38,391 bases of DNA from an uncultured Blautia sp. (GCA_900539145.1 UQAX01000025.1:1-38391), one strand, 5' to 3'. Counted from the stretch's first letter, positions 1-8,304 are shown. Notes: generated by a model not told the origin, from the sequence alone. Translations and numbers: made by a program.

Positions 1-67
1 TGTTGGCAATAGATACATTGCTGAACTTCAGACTATGTAGTCTGATGATTTCTCGATAATCAGTCAT
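1..67 (-). CDS. istA: IS21-family transposase IstA, N-terminal fragment
   Basis: Only the first 22 residues are in the window (start MTDYREIIRLHSLKFSN). This matches the usual opening of IS21-family IstA transposases, which begin MTDYREILRL and continue into a helix-turn-helix DNA-binding domain, an RNase H-like DDE catalytic domain and an IstB-interacting tail. A Shine-Dalgarno (GGAGGT on the minus strand, near 76-81) precedes the ATG at 65-67. IstA carries out transposition together with the ATPase IstB, which would be expected further left. Whether the gene is intact cannot be judged here. Confidence 0.72.
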   Translation of the reverse strand, partial: MTDYREIIRLHSLKFSNVSIAN

Positions 68-200
68 GGTTATCGACCTCCTGTAATGAATTTACACATT
101 TTTATGTGCATGGATTCATTATAGGTGATTGCACTATAGGGCGGAAATACCTGCTCTGAAATATCGGATTTAGGTGCTCTGAATTCCCGGAAAAAGTGCA
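1..200 (-). mobile_element. End of an IS21-family insertion sequence (cut by window edge)
   Basis: The first 67 bases encode, leftwards, the N-terminus of an IstA-type transposase, and the DNA ahead of it looks like an IS21 terminus. Read on the minus strand from base 200 it begins TGCACTTTTTCC and carries two spaced copies of a TCAGAGCA motif (near 173-185 and 151-160). This fits the multiple terminal repeats known for IS21 elements. The exact outer end is inferred from the TG dinucleotide at 199-200. The rest of the element lies outside the window. Confidence 0.7.
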
Positions 201-271
201 CTACTTAAATGGAATATACACAATCATTATACCCTTTATATGAGTTAAAATTTCATATCAATAGAATTTAT

Positions 272-315
272 AAAACAGTCCGTTTGTGTAATTACACATT
301 ATCGGGCTGTTTTTG
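272..315 (+). terminator. Stem-loop terminator ahead of the Tn916-type regulator
   Basis: AAAACAGTCCG (272-282) can pair with CGGGCTGTTTTT (303-314). Inside lies a second palindrome, TGTGTAATTACACA (285-298), and a T-rich run follows. The position just before a Tn916-type regulatory gene recalls the attenuator-like terminators in the control regions of those elements, but that parallel is inferred. The remainder of 201-440 shows no open gene. Confidence 0.6.
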
Positions 316-440
316 TTTTGTTAAAAAGTTTTTTCAACTTTTTTCGATTTCAACTTAGCAAATCACACCTGCCATTCCCTATATGGTGCGGAAAGAGGGA
401 TAAACACTTTTCACGTCATAACGGAAAGGGGGTGAGATTG

Positions 441-860
441 ATGAAACCGTCTGACTTCCAAAAAACTGTTCAGTGCCGTTTTGAAAGCTGTTTGAAAAAA
501 GTTGTCCGTCATGTTGTTAAGGACTATCAGCAGGGATTGAAGCGACGAAAAGACAAAGAAATTCCATTCTGTGAACTTCCAGAAATCGTCGTGGAAAAGC
601 TGGCTGTGTGGGACGAATACGACAGCGATTATACATTTTTCAACGTATGCGGTAATGATATTCGTATTTGTGATGATGAATTGGCAGAAGCCTTGAAACA
701 TTTGTCTGAACGTAATCGAGATAATTTGCTGATGTATTATTTCTTGGAAATGAGCGATACCGAGATTGCAAAAAGACAGAACATTTCAAGAAGTGGTGTT
801 TTTCAAAACCGACACAATTCACTAGAGCTTATGAAAAAAATATTAAAGGAGAAAAAATAG
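441..860 (+). CDS. Tn916 ORF7-type sigma-70-like regulator
   Basis: This 139-residue protein opens MKPSDFQKTVQCRFES and ends in a C-terminal helix-turn-helix of sigma region 4 type (about residues 95-135), with the motif LSERNRDNLLMYYFLEMSDTE. Length, opening and layout match the ORF7-like sigma factor of Tn916-family conjugative transposons, which takes part in the regulatory cascade switching on transfer and excision genes. The start at 441 is preferred over an upstream TTG/ATG option because AAAGGGGGTGAG lies at the right distance before it. It is followed at once by a broken second Tn916-type gene, so this is most likely an orphan of a decayed element. No Tn916 transfer genes, Xis or Int are seen in the window. 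Confidence 0.75.
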   Translation: MKPSDFQKTVQCRFESCLKKVVRHVVKDYQQGLKRRKDKEIPFCELPEIVVEKLAVWDEYDSDYTFFNVCGNDIRICDDELAEALKHLSERNRDNLLMYYFLEMSDTEIAKRQNISRSGVFQNRHNSLELMKKILKEKK

Positions 861-863
861 CAA

Positions 864-1016
864 ATGAAACACACAATGAAAACACCGTCCTACTATTTGC
901 TTTCGCAGGCAATGGACGGGGACGAAAAAGCGATTGAAAAGATAGTGGCGTTTTATGACCCATCTTTGATTATTTTAATTTTATCTTCGTTATGGAAAGA
1001 TGCTTTTTCCACCTGA
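864..1016 (+). pseudogene. Truncated Tn916 ORF8-type helix-turn-helix gene
   Basis: An ATG preceded by AAAGGAG, 3 bases after the sigma-like gene, opens a frame starting MKHTMKTPSYYLLSQAMDGD and running in family-like sequence to about residue 33 (IVAFYDP). In Tn916-family elements the equivalent gene encodes a helix-turn-helix protein with a similar start that goes on well beyond this point. Here the frame enters unrelated DNA near 957 and stops after 50 residues. The tail (SLIILILSS onward) is the reverse complement of the neighbouring ATPase gene, so it is a chance fusion. The gene is presumably dead. Confidence 0.72.
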
Positions 1017-2152
1017 AGTCTTGTTAATAACTGGTCTGGAGTTGAGATTCCATTTTCCAGAAGTTTTGCTGCCAGTTCCACGGCAAAAGTATGAGAATGA
1101 ACAGTTTCGATGATCTTTTCAACTGTTGCCCGGTACGTGTCTGCCTCTGAATAAAATACTGATGCCAGCTGGAAGAGAGCGTTCATATCCTCTATTTCTT
1201 TTAATGGCAGAGTACAGTATTCATCCAGTTTGCTTCTGGTTGTAAACAAAATCTGGCAGCGATATTTTAATACTACTGACAGAAAGCTGTCCTGTGTCGC
1301 AGTGACATTAAAATTATCTATGATAAGCAGAGTATCGGATTTCAGGGAACGAAGGAAACGGTTATGTCTTTGAAACCGTTCCTGTTCAGTGCTTTCCGGC
1401 AGATCGTCAATAAAATCCATGTCAGTAATATCCTGATGAAGATTGCCGGTATATTCTACATAAAGGATATTGGTGTATTGCTTTATGTACCGCTTTGCGT
1501 AGGCTTTGGCAAGTTCACTTTTTCCGATTCCGGCGATTCCGCAAAGAAAAACATGACGGTTTTCCTCAAGCATGGTATATAATTCTTCCAGTTCTTTATC
1601 TCTTCCGATAAAATGACGGCATGGTTTCGGAACCTCACTGTCCATAATATAATCCAGCACAATGGGGGATAAAGCGCCTCCGGCGAGCAGCTTCTGATTT
1701 TTGGTATTACGTTTGATGAATTGGCGTTCCATGCCAAAAGAAATCAGTTTTGCAAGAAACAGCAGTCTTGAACTGGCTGGTTTATATAAGGGAGTCAGAT
1801 TTTTCTTTTTCGCATCTGAGATGCTGTCATCCTGAATGAATAAAGTGTAAATATCTTGTATAGCCATATTACAGTCAGACATCAGTGGAAGAAGATTCTG
1901 GTGGATGGTATGGGCTAATTTTTCCTGATTGGATGGCTTGGAATAGTAAGCGGATATTTTAGGACTGATTTTAGCCTGACCAGTCATCCAGCGGCAAACC
2001 AAACCGTTATCCATTGAAAAATCCTGATTTGCCGGATCATCCATAAAATCTTCAAATAATTCGTATAAAAAATCAGGCTGACTCATTTGATTACTTTCGC
2101 TGATATGATTTTTTAAGCAAGTGCTAATAGAAGAAAAATCGCATCGATTCAA
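953..2152 (-). pseudogene. NB-ARC/STAND-type P-loop ATPase, truncated at its 3' end
   Basis: The 399-residue frame has an N-terminal region of about 180 residues without a recognised fold, then a signalling-type ATPase core. This has Walker A GIAGIGKS (205-212), Walker B LLIIDN (275-280) and ILFTTRS (301-307), the usual sensor-like motif of NB-ARC/AP-ATPase proteins. The start is a TTG at 2152, about 9 bases after AAAGGGG. STAND ATPases normally continue into a winged helix and TPR or similar sensor repeats, which are missing. The last few codons (near 953-958) are read from the antisense of the truncated Tn916-type gene, so the coding region was cut by a rearrangement. Its original role could have been regulatory or defensive; this is unproven. 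A truncated product might still be made. Confidence 0.62.
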
Positions 2153-2335
2153 TAGAAATTCCCCTTTCGTAGTTAAGATTGAGTATATCTATCATGATAC
2201 GAACATACATTCGATTCAAAGAAATACGGATATTTTTAAAGTGATTGTGTCAATTTACAATCAATTTCTATTCAATGTGGTTTTCAGGCAGGTTCTGTAA
2301 AATAAGCTCAGAACAAACAATAACGGGAGGAGCTT

Positions 2336-2470
2336 ATGCAACAGAATATTGAATTTGAGCGGTGCATTGATTTTCTGGTACGGATGATTGATAAGTACGG
2401 CGAAGAAGTCCTCCGGGAGTTGGAGGAAGAAAAACAGAATAAGGAAGAAAAAGAAGCGGCAGTTTCCTGA
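2336..2470 (+). CDS. Small charged hypothetical protein, 44 residues
   Basis: An ATG with an excellent ribosome binding site (ACGGGAGGAGC) opens a 44-codon frame whose product begins MQQNIEFERCIDFLVRMIDK and ends in a lysine/glutamate-rich helix. I do not recognise a family. The strong initiation site and the isolated position between two minus-strand genes make it more than a chance frame. A T-rich hairpin-like stretch (about 2485-2515) follows. It lies in the 2153-2517 gap that separates the broken ATPase from the GNAT gene. Confidence 0.45.
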   Translation: MQQNIEFERCIDFLVRMIDKYGEEVLRELEEEKQNKEEKEAAVS

Positions 2471-2517
2471 AATACAAAATGTAAATCAGACTGTCGCTTT
2501 TTTCATGTATTTTTAAA

Positions 2518-3126
2518 TCAAATAAATTTTAAAAGCTGATGCAGAGTGTGTGACTCATTATTCTGGGAAGCGGTAATACGAGTATCAAATGGCTTGAAAT
2601 GATTCTGTGTATAAAAGCTCAGAAGAAATTCATTATCTTCGCATTCAAGAAACTCCATAACGCCGCCTACGGAATATTTGAGACTGGATATGGTTTCCAG
2701 TGCAAATCCCAGTAGAATATTTCTAGGGATTCGTTTGTTCTTTGGAAGAGAATAGTTCTTTCCCAACTGGGCAATCAGGTAAGCTGCGGTAGTATAGGAT
2801 TGTGTTTCTTCATCCAAAATACTGACACGGGACAGCTTTTTTGCCATTGTCTTGCTGATATTTGAAGCACGGACAGAAATTGGTTTTACTGTAAGTGAAA
2901 AATAACCAACCAGTGAAGCATCTTCAGCATCAAATACCAGATAAGTGATAGATTGATCTTTTTTGGTAAACTCAATCGCATTATGTAATAAAAAGTATTC
3001 CACATCGGGATTTTTGGGACAAGAAAAATCGGAGAGTAAGTCGTAAAGACTTTCCTCTCCGATATATGTCGGTTCGTCTTTATCCAAATATGCCCGAATA
3101 TTAACGGTAAAATATTTATCAGACAT
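2518..3126 (-). CDS. GNAT-fold acetyltransferase, probable toxin of a two-gene module
   Basis: This 202-residue protein resembles the N-acetyltransferase (GNAT) fold in its second half. An R-x-x-LLGFA acetyl-CoA loop-like segment lies at 132-142, then a beta strand and the VMEFLECEDNEFLLSFY segment (156-172) followed by NHF, the classical motif B pattern in which the tyrosine is the usual general acid. It begins inside the stop codon region of the upstream small gene (8-base overlap), a layout typical of toxin-antitoxin pairs where a GNAT toxin acetylates charged aminoacyl-tRNA. The substrate cannot be read from the sequence. An alternative is an ordinary acetyltransferase of a mobile element. 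Confidence 0.6.
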   Translation of the reverse strand: MSDKYFTVNIRAYLDKDEPTYIGEESLYDLLSDFSCPKNPDVEYFLLHNAIEFTKKDQSITYLVFDAEDASLVGYFSLTVKPISVRASNISKTMAKKLSRVSILDEETQSYTTAAYLIAQLGKNYSLPKNKRIPRNILLGFALETISSLKYSVGGVMEFLECEDNEFLLSFYTQNHFKPFDTRITASQNNESHTLHQLLKFI

Positions 3127-3304
3127 GTTTTTTCTTCCTTTTTGACATTAAAGCTAAGATTTCCTGTGGGTTTGTTAACTGACGTCCGGGAAGTGCCTGC
3201 TTTGGTGTGCGGTCACGATCGGCTTCGTCAATCGCTGCGACAAAACGCTTTACACTATTTGGATTGGATACGACAAAATTATGAGTAATACTTGAAGTAG
3301 CCAT
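3119..3304 (-). CDS. Small partner protein of the GNAT gene, probable antitoxin
   Basis: The 61-residue product starts MATSSITHNFVVSNPNSVKR and ends in a basic KRKKKHV tail. The ATG at 3304 is chosen over longer frames because GAGGAGGTGT sits just upstream. Its stop codon overlaps the start of the GNAT gene by 8 bases, implying translational coupling. Size, basic character and order (small gene first) match antitoxins that bind both the toxin and the promoter. A ribbon-helix-helix fold is plausible for the early residues but not certain. The segment ending in FVAAIDEADRD resembles an antitoxin helix. Confidence 0.55.
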   Translation of the reverse strand: MATSSITHNFVVSNPNSVKRFVAAIDEADRDRTPKQALPGRQLTNPQEILALMSKRKKKHV

Positions 3305-3343
3305 ACTAACACCTCCTCTTTTTTGGCTTTTTTGTGTATTTAT

Positions 3344-3372
3344 AGTATATGCAATGTGTGATAAAAACACAA
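3344..3372 (-). promoter_or_regulatory. Promoter of the GNAT/antitoxin operon
   Basis: On the minus strand TTGTGT (3367-3372) and TATACT (3344-3349) are separated by 17 bases, a good match to a sigma-A promoter. An inverted GTGTGAT...ACAC pair overlaps the spacer and could serve as an operator for the small DNA-binding partner. Confidence 0.5.
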
Positions 3373-3650
3373 TATCGAAAACAAAAATAATTTCTAAATA
3401 ATTTTCAAGCCGGACATTTATTAGACGCTTCCGGTAAGCGAACAATATTTTCGAGCCAATCATTTATAAGTCGCCAATGGTGGGCGGGCAATATTTTGAT
3501 AACAGAAATGCTCTGTATCTAACTTAATTATACGATTGGCGAAGAAATGCGTCAATACGGAAAATAAGTATTGAAAATAGTTGGAACAAGTACTAGGATA
3601 AGGTTGGGACATTGAATGGAAGTTATGTTACGAGATAATAAGAATTGTAG
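3373..3650. other. Intergenic region between divergent operons, with promoter for the primase-helicase operon
   Basis: No gene is seen. A plus-strand promoter candidate is TTGAAA (3571-3576), a 17-base spacer, then TAGGAT (3594-3599). Upstream are short related patches, GCCAATC/CGCCAATGG near 3453-3480 and GATTGGCG near 3533-3540, forming a loose inverted pair, and two CAATATTTT copies (near 3445 and 3489). These could be protein-binding sites or part of an element end. I see no clear attachment core. Confidence 0.35.
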
Positions 3651-6632
3651 GTGGAAGGTTTGAACATAGAAGCATATGATGCTGATTCATTGAGAAAAAT
3701 GGTTAGGTTGCTTGAATATGAGAACAAGATATTAAAAGATAAATTGAAGAAAGCAGGCATTTCATATGAAGAGGTGAATCCTTTTGAAGAAAAAATAGAA
3801 AGTGCAGAAGAATATGACCTGGATCAAGGGAGTCGTATTGTAAATCCGCCATATATTACAGAGAAAATGGCAATACGTTTCTTTTCGATGTTTTGGGGAA
3901 GAGAAGATGTATATGCCAGACGGGGAAAGAACGGGGGTTATTTTCCACAATGTGCAAATCGTTGGAATGACCGGCTTTGTCCTAAACAACGTAAAGAGAA
4001 GGTATTTTGTGATGAATGTGAAAATACCAAATGGATAAGTCTGGATGTAAAAAAAATAATTGCTCATTTGTTAGGCACAAAAGAAGATGGATCAGATGTA
4101 ATAGGTGTATATCCTTTACTGCCAAATGGAACATGCAGATTTATTGTATTTGATTTTGATAATCACGAAAAAGGAGCAGAGGTTACGGACTTTGCAAATA
4201 CGGATAATGAGTGGCATAAAGAAGTGGATGCGCTTAGAAAAATGTGTGAGCTTAATGGTATCAGACCTTTAGTTGAGAGATCTCGATCTGGAAAAGGTGC
4301 CCATGTATGGATTTTCTTTAAAAAGGCAATACCTGCGGCAACAGCAAGGAATTTTGGATTTCTCCTGTTAGACAAGGGTTCAACTTCCATCAATCTGAAA
4401 TCTTTTCATTATTATGATAGAATGTATCCTTCGCAGGATGTGGCAAGCAGCATAGGTAATTTGATTGCATTGCCATTACAGGGGCAGGCACTTAAAAATG
4501 GAAATAGTGCTTTTGTAGATGAAAATTGGAATGCATATCCTGATCAATGGGATGCTCTTTTCAATAAAACAAAAAAGCTGGGAATAGAAGATGTTGAACA
4601 ATGCATGGCAAAATGGCAGGGAGAATTAGCAGAAGTCAGAGGAACGCTTACTAATATTGAGAAGAATGTCAGACCGAAACCATGGAAGAAGAAATGTGAG
4701 TTTTGTAAGTCAGATGTTGTGGGCAAGCTTCATATGGTATTGGGCAATGGAGTTTATATTGATACTCTGAATCTTATGCCAAGAATACAAAATCAGGTCC
4801 GTAGTTTGGCGGCATTTGATAATCCGGAATTTTACAAAAATAAAAGGCTGGGATATTCTAATTATTATAATTTCAGTGCTGTATATTTAGGTAAGGATAT
4901 AGATGGATATATACAGATTCCGAGAGGACTGCGGGAAAATATTATACAGGAATGTGAAAAAGCAGGCATTTCAGTTGATGTTTCAGATCAAAGAGAAACA
5001 GGACAACCTATCAGAGTATCTTTTAAAGGTGATTTGCGAATGCAACAGGAATTAGCAGCAGAAAAATTATTATCACATTCAGATGGGGTTTTGAGTGCGG
5101 CAACTGCATTTGGAAAGACTGTAGTATGTAGTTACCTTATTGCAGAGCGAAAAGTAAATACGCTCATTTTGCTGCAAAGTAAAGATTTGCTTAATCAGTG
5201 GGTTGATGAATTGAATCATTTCTTAGAGATAAGAGAAGAACCACCGGAATATGAAACAAAAACAGGAAGAAAGAAAAAAAGAAATAGTGTGATAGGCGTT
5301 TTGCACGGAAATAAAAATACATTGACAGGGATTATAGATGTTGCAATGGTTGGTTCAATGTACAGCAGAGGAAAATTTAATGAACGGATTAATTCTTACG
5401 GAATGGTAATTATGGATGAATGTCATCACGCAGCTTCTAACACATCTATGGAATTATTGCAGAAAATAAATGCAAAATACGTATATGGTGTTTCTGCTAC
5501 ACCTAAACGTGGTGACAGTCTTGATCGGATCATCTATATGCTGTTAGGACCTTTGAGACATAGATTTACTGCATTGGAGAGGGCTAAGGAACAGGGGATT
5601 GGACATTATTTTGTCCCAAGATACACAAGAGTAGTTGATACTGCAGAAAGCAAGGATAATATTAATAAAGCATATAATTTGATTAGTACCAGTAAGGTGC
5701 GCAATGAAATGATCATAGATGATGTTATAACTTGTGTTGCAAGAAAACAAACTCCTGTAATTTTGACAAGATTTAAGGAACATGCAAAATTTTTACATGA
5801 TGCCTTAAAGGAAAAAGCAGATCATGTATTCCTTCTGTATGGGGATAATTCGGATAAGGAAAATGCTGAAATAAGAGTAAAATTAAAGCAGATACCTGAA
5901 AATGAATCGCTTATTTTGGTGGCAACTGGTCAGAAAATAGGAGAAGGGTTTGATTTCCCAAGACTGGATGTATTAATGCTTGCAGCACCTGTATCTTTTG
6001 AAGGACGCCTGGAACAGTATGTAGGTAGATTAAACAGAGATTATGTCGGAAAAGAAGCCGTTTATGTGTATGATTATATTGATTCTCATGTGCGTTATTT
6101 TGATAAAATGTATGCAAAAAGATTGAGAACGTACAGGAAGACAGGATTTTCAATCTGGACGCAAGAGTTGCAACCTAAACAAATAATAAATGCAATATTT
6201 GATTCTGTAAATTATACCGAAAAATTCGAGCAAGATATTGTAGAGTCAGAAAAAATGGTGGTAATTTCCAGTCCGGATATCAGACAGGATAAAATTGACA
6301 GATTTTTATTACTAGTCAAGAAGAGACAGGAAGTAGGGGTAAAGGTCACAGTTATTACAACAGATCCGGAAGATATTACTTACGGAAAGTCAGATGTATG
6401 CTATGAATTAATCAGAGCAATGCAATTGGTAGGAATAAATGTGATAACAAGAACAGAAGTAGAAGAATGTTTTGCCGTTATTGATGATGAAATAGTATGG
6501 CATGGCGGGATGAATCTACTTGGAAAAGCTGATGTCTGGGATAACTTAATGCGTATCAGAAATTCACAAGTTGCAACGGAATTGTTGGAAATTGCTTTGG
6601 GATGTTCTGAGGAGAGGAGGAAAAGTGAATAA
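3651..6632 (+). CDS. TOTE-type archaeo-eukaryotic primase fused to SF2 helicase and a degenerate PLD-like domain
   Basis: This 993-residue multidomain protein has a short coiled coil (about 10-35). Next comes a cysteine cluster (C101, C110, C120, C123) and a primase-polymerase domain with the metal-binding DFD triad piece (168-170) and S-x-GKGAH motif (H218), typical of archaeo-eukaryotic primases. A superfamily 2 helicase follows, with Walker A FGKT (487-490), DECH box (589-592) and motif VI Q789..GR793..R796. The C-terminus (about 855-985) resembles phospholipase D folds but lacks the HxK pair. Domain databases call this primase the TOTE conflict-system type, proposed computationally to act in element-host conflict. 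The start is GTG 3651 or TTG 3660; the latter sits close to AGGTGGAAGG. The gene is AT-rich and overlaps the recombinase start by 8 bases. Confidence 0.85.
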   Translation: MEGLNIEAYDADSLRKMVRLLEYENKILKDKLKKAGISYEEVNPFEEKIESAEEYDLDQGSRIVNPPYITEKMAIRFFSMFWGREDVYARRGKNGGYFPQCANRWNDRLCPKQRKEKVFCDECENTKWISLDVKKIIAHLLGTKEDGSDVIGVYPLLPNGTCRFIVFDFDNHEKGAEVTDFANTDNEWHKEVDALRKMCELNGIRPLVERSRSGKGAHVWIFFKKAIPAATARNFGFLLLDKGSTSINLKSFHYYDRMYPSQDVASSIGNLIALPLQGQALKNGNSAFVDENWNAYPDQWDALFNKTKKLGIEDVEQCMAKWQGELAEVRGTLTNIEKNVRPKPWKKKCEFCKSDVVGKLHMVLGNGVYIDTLNLMPRIQNQVRSLAAFDNPEFYKNKRLGYSNYYNFSAVYLGKDIDGYIQIPRGLRENIIQECEKAGISVDVSDQRETGQPIRVSFKGDLRMQQELAAEKLLSHSDGVLSAATAFGKTVVCSYLIAERKVNTLILLQSKDLLNQWVDELNHFLEIREEPPEYETKTGRKKKRNSVIGVLHGNKNTLTGIIDVAMVGSMYSRGKFNERINSYGMVIMDECHHAASNTSMELLQKINAKYVYGVSATPKRGDSLDRIIYMLLGPLRHRFTALERAKEQGIGHYFVPRYTRVVDTAESKDNINKAYNLISTSKVRNEMIIDDVITCVARKQTPVILTRFKEHAKFLHDALKEKADHVFLLYGDNSDKENAEIRVKLKQIPENESLILVATGQKIGEGFDFPRLDVLMLAAPVSFEGRLEQYVGRLNRDYVGKEAVYVYDYIDSHVRYFDKMYAKRLRTYRKTGFSIWTQELQPKQIINAIFDSVNYTEKFEQDIVESEKMVVISSPDIRQDKIDRFLLLVKKRQEVGVKVTVITTDPEDITYGKSDVCYELIRAMQLVGINVITRTEVEECFAVIDDEIVWHGGMNLLGKADVWDNLMRIRNSQVATELLEIALGCSEERRKSE

Positions 6633-8304
6633 AAAGATAAAATGTGATATCTATACCAGAGTATCCACAACCATGCAGGTAGATGGCTACAGTCTGGATG
6701 CTCAGAAAGAAAAACTCAAGAGATATGCGGAATTTCAGAACATGGAAATCGTAAATGAGTATTCCGATGAAGGTAAGTCTGGAAAAAGCGTAGAGGGCAG
6801 ACCGGAATTTCAGAGAATGTTGGATAATATTGAGAATGGAACAGATGAGGTGCAGTTTGTACTGGTGTTCAAGCTTTCCAGATTTGGTCGTAATGCGGCA
6901 GATGTTTTAAATTCTTTGCAGAGGATGCAGGATTTTGGAGTGAATCTGATCTGTGTAGAAGATGGAATTGACAGCTCAAAAGATAGTGGAAAGCTGATGA
7001 TTTCTGTTCTGTCTGCGGTGGCAGAGATCGAACGAGAGAATATCCTTGTTCAGACAATGGAAGGACGTAAGCAGAAAGCCAGGGAAGGAAAATGGAATGG
7101 TGGATTTGCTCCGTATGGTTATGAATTAGTAAATGGAGAATTGCAGATTGCAGAGGACGAAGCAGAGATTATTCGTCTGATCTATGACAAATTTATTCAT
7201 ACCAATATGGGAATCTCTGCGATTGCTGCATGGCTGAACCAGCATGGATACAAAAAGAAAAAACGACAGAATAATACACTGGACGCATTTGCCGCTTCAT
7301 TTATAAAGGGCGTTCTGGATAATCCGGTATACTGTGGAAAGCTGGCTTATGGACGAAGGAAAAACGAGAAAGTTTCTGGTACAAGAAATGAATACCGCAT
7401 TGTAAAGCAGGAAAATTATATGCTGCACGATGGTATCCATGAAGGGATTGTTTCAGAAACAGACTGGGAGCTGGCACATCAAAAACGGGAAAAAACAGGT
7501 GTGAAATATGAAAAGACACATAGTCTCGATCATGAGCATATTTTATCCGGAATATTGAGATGCCCATTATGTGGAAGTGGTATGTATGGAAACGTGAACC
7601 GAAAGAAAAAGAAAGACGGAACTTTATATAAGGATTATTTCTATTATGCCTGCAAACATCGTCGCCTGGTAGATGGTCATAAATGTGGATATCGTAAACA
7701 ATGGAGTGAGGAGAAGATTAACAATGCAGTGGAAGAAGTTATTCGGAAGCTGGTGAAGAATCCTAAATTTGAAGAAGCAATTCTGAATAAAATCGGTTCA
7801 AGAATAGATACAGAAGAAATAGAAAAAGAGATTGAAAGACTGGAAAAACAGCACAGGCAGCTGACCGGAGCAAAAGGAAGACTTGGACAGCAGATGGATA
7901 GCCTGGATATCATGGATAAATTTTATGAGAAGAAATATCAGGATATGGAGACAAGGTTATACCATCTGTATGATGAAATTGAAGGCGTGGAGAACAGTAT
8001 AGAAGAAGTTAAGAATCGCCTGCTGAATATCCGGCAACAGAAAATATCAGAAGAAAACGTCTATCAATTTCTTTTATATTTTGATAAACTATATGATAAG
8101 TTCACCGACCTGGAGAAGAAAGAATTTCTTAACAGCTTTGTGGAACAGGTGGATATTTATGAGCAGGAGCAGCCAGATGGCAGATTCCTGAAGCACATAA
8201 AGTTCCGTTTTCCGGTGTATTTTGGAGACAGGGAGACACAGGAACTTTGTTGGGACAACGAAAGTACCGTTGAAAGTATTGTACTTCTGAGCAAAATAGA
8301 ATAA
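6625..8304 (+). CDS. Large serine recombinase (site-specific integrase)
   Basis: The 559-residue protein has an N-terminal resolvase domain with the nucleophile in YTRVS (S14) and the RLSR-like FKLSRFGRN segment. A recombinase domain follows (APYGYELVNGE onward, about 165-280), then a zinc ribbon (CPLCGSG with a later C-x-H and CGYRK, about 312-355) and a long coiled coil (about 400-480). These are the four parts of large serine integrases, which integrate and excise elements between attP and attB. The start is GTG 6625, chosen because GAGGAGAGGAGG precedes it and the resolvase fold begins right after. GTGAATAA overlaps the stop of the primase-helicase gene, so the two are one operon. No excision factor is seen beside it. 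Confidence 0.92.
   Translation: MNKKIKCDIYTRVSTTMQVDGYSLDAQKEKLKRYAEFQNMEIVNEYSDEGKSGKSVEGRPEFQRMLDNIENGTDEVQFVLVFKLSRFGRNAADVLNSLQRMQDFGVNLICVEDGIDSSKDSGKLMISVLSAVAEIERENILVQTMEGRKQKAREGKWNGGFAPYGYELVNGELQIAEDEAEIIRLIYDKFIHTNMGISAIAAWLNQHGYKKKKRQNNTLDAFAASFIKGVLDNPVYCGKLAYGRRKNEKVSGTRNEYRIVKQENYMLHDGIHEGIVSETDWELAHQKREKTGVKYEKTHSLDHEHILSGILRCPLCGSGMYGNVNRKKKKDGTLYKDYFYYACKHRRLVDGHKCGYRKQWSEEKINNAVEEVIRKLVKNPKFEEAILNKIGSRIDTEEIEKEIERLEKQHRQLTGAKGRLGQQMDSLDIMDKFYEKKYQDMETRLYHLYDEIEGVENSIEEVKNRLLNIRQQKISEENVYQFLLYFDKLYDKFTDLEKKEFLNSFVEQVDIYEQEQPDGRFLKHIKFRFPVYFGDRETQELCWDNESTVESIVLLSKIE

Noticed and set aside
441..860. Part of a complete Tn916-like conjugative element
   Set aside because: Only the ORF7-type gene and the start of the ORF8-type gene are present; no Xis, tyrosine integrase or transfer genes are in the window.
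6625..8304. Phase-variation invertase acting on a nearby promoter
   Set aside because: The protein is a full-length large serine recombinase, and no pair of matching inverted sites flanking a promoter could be found by eye.
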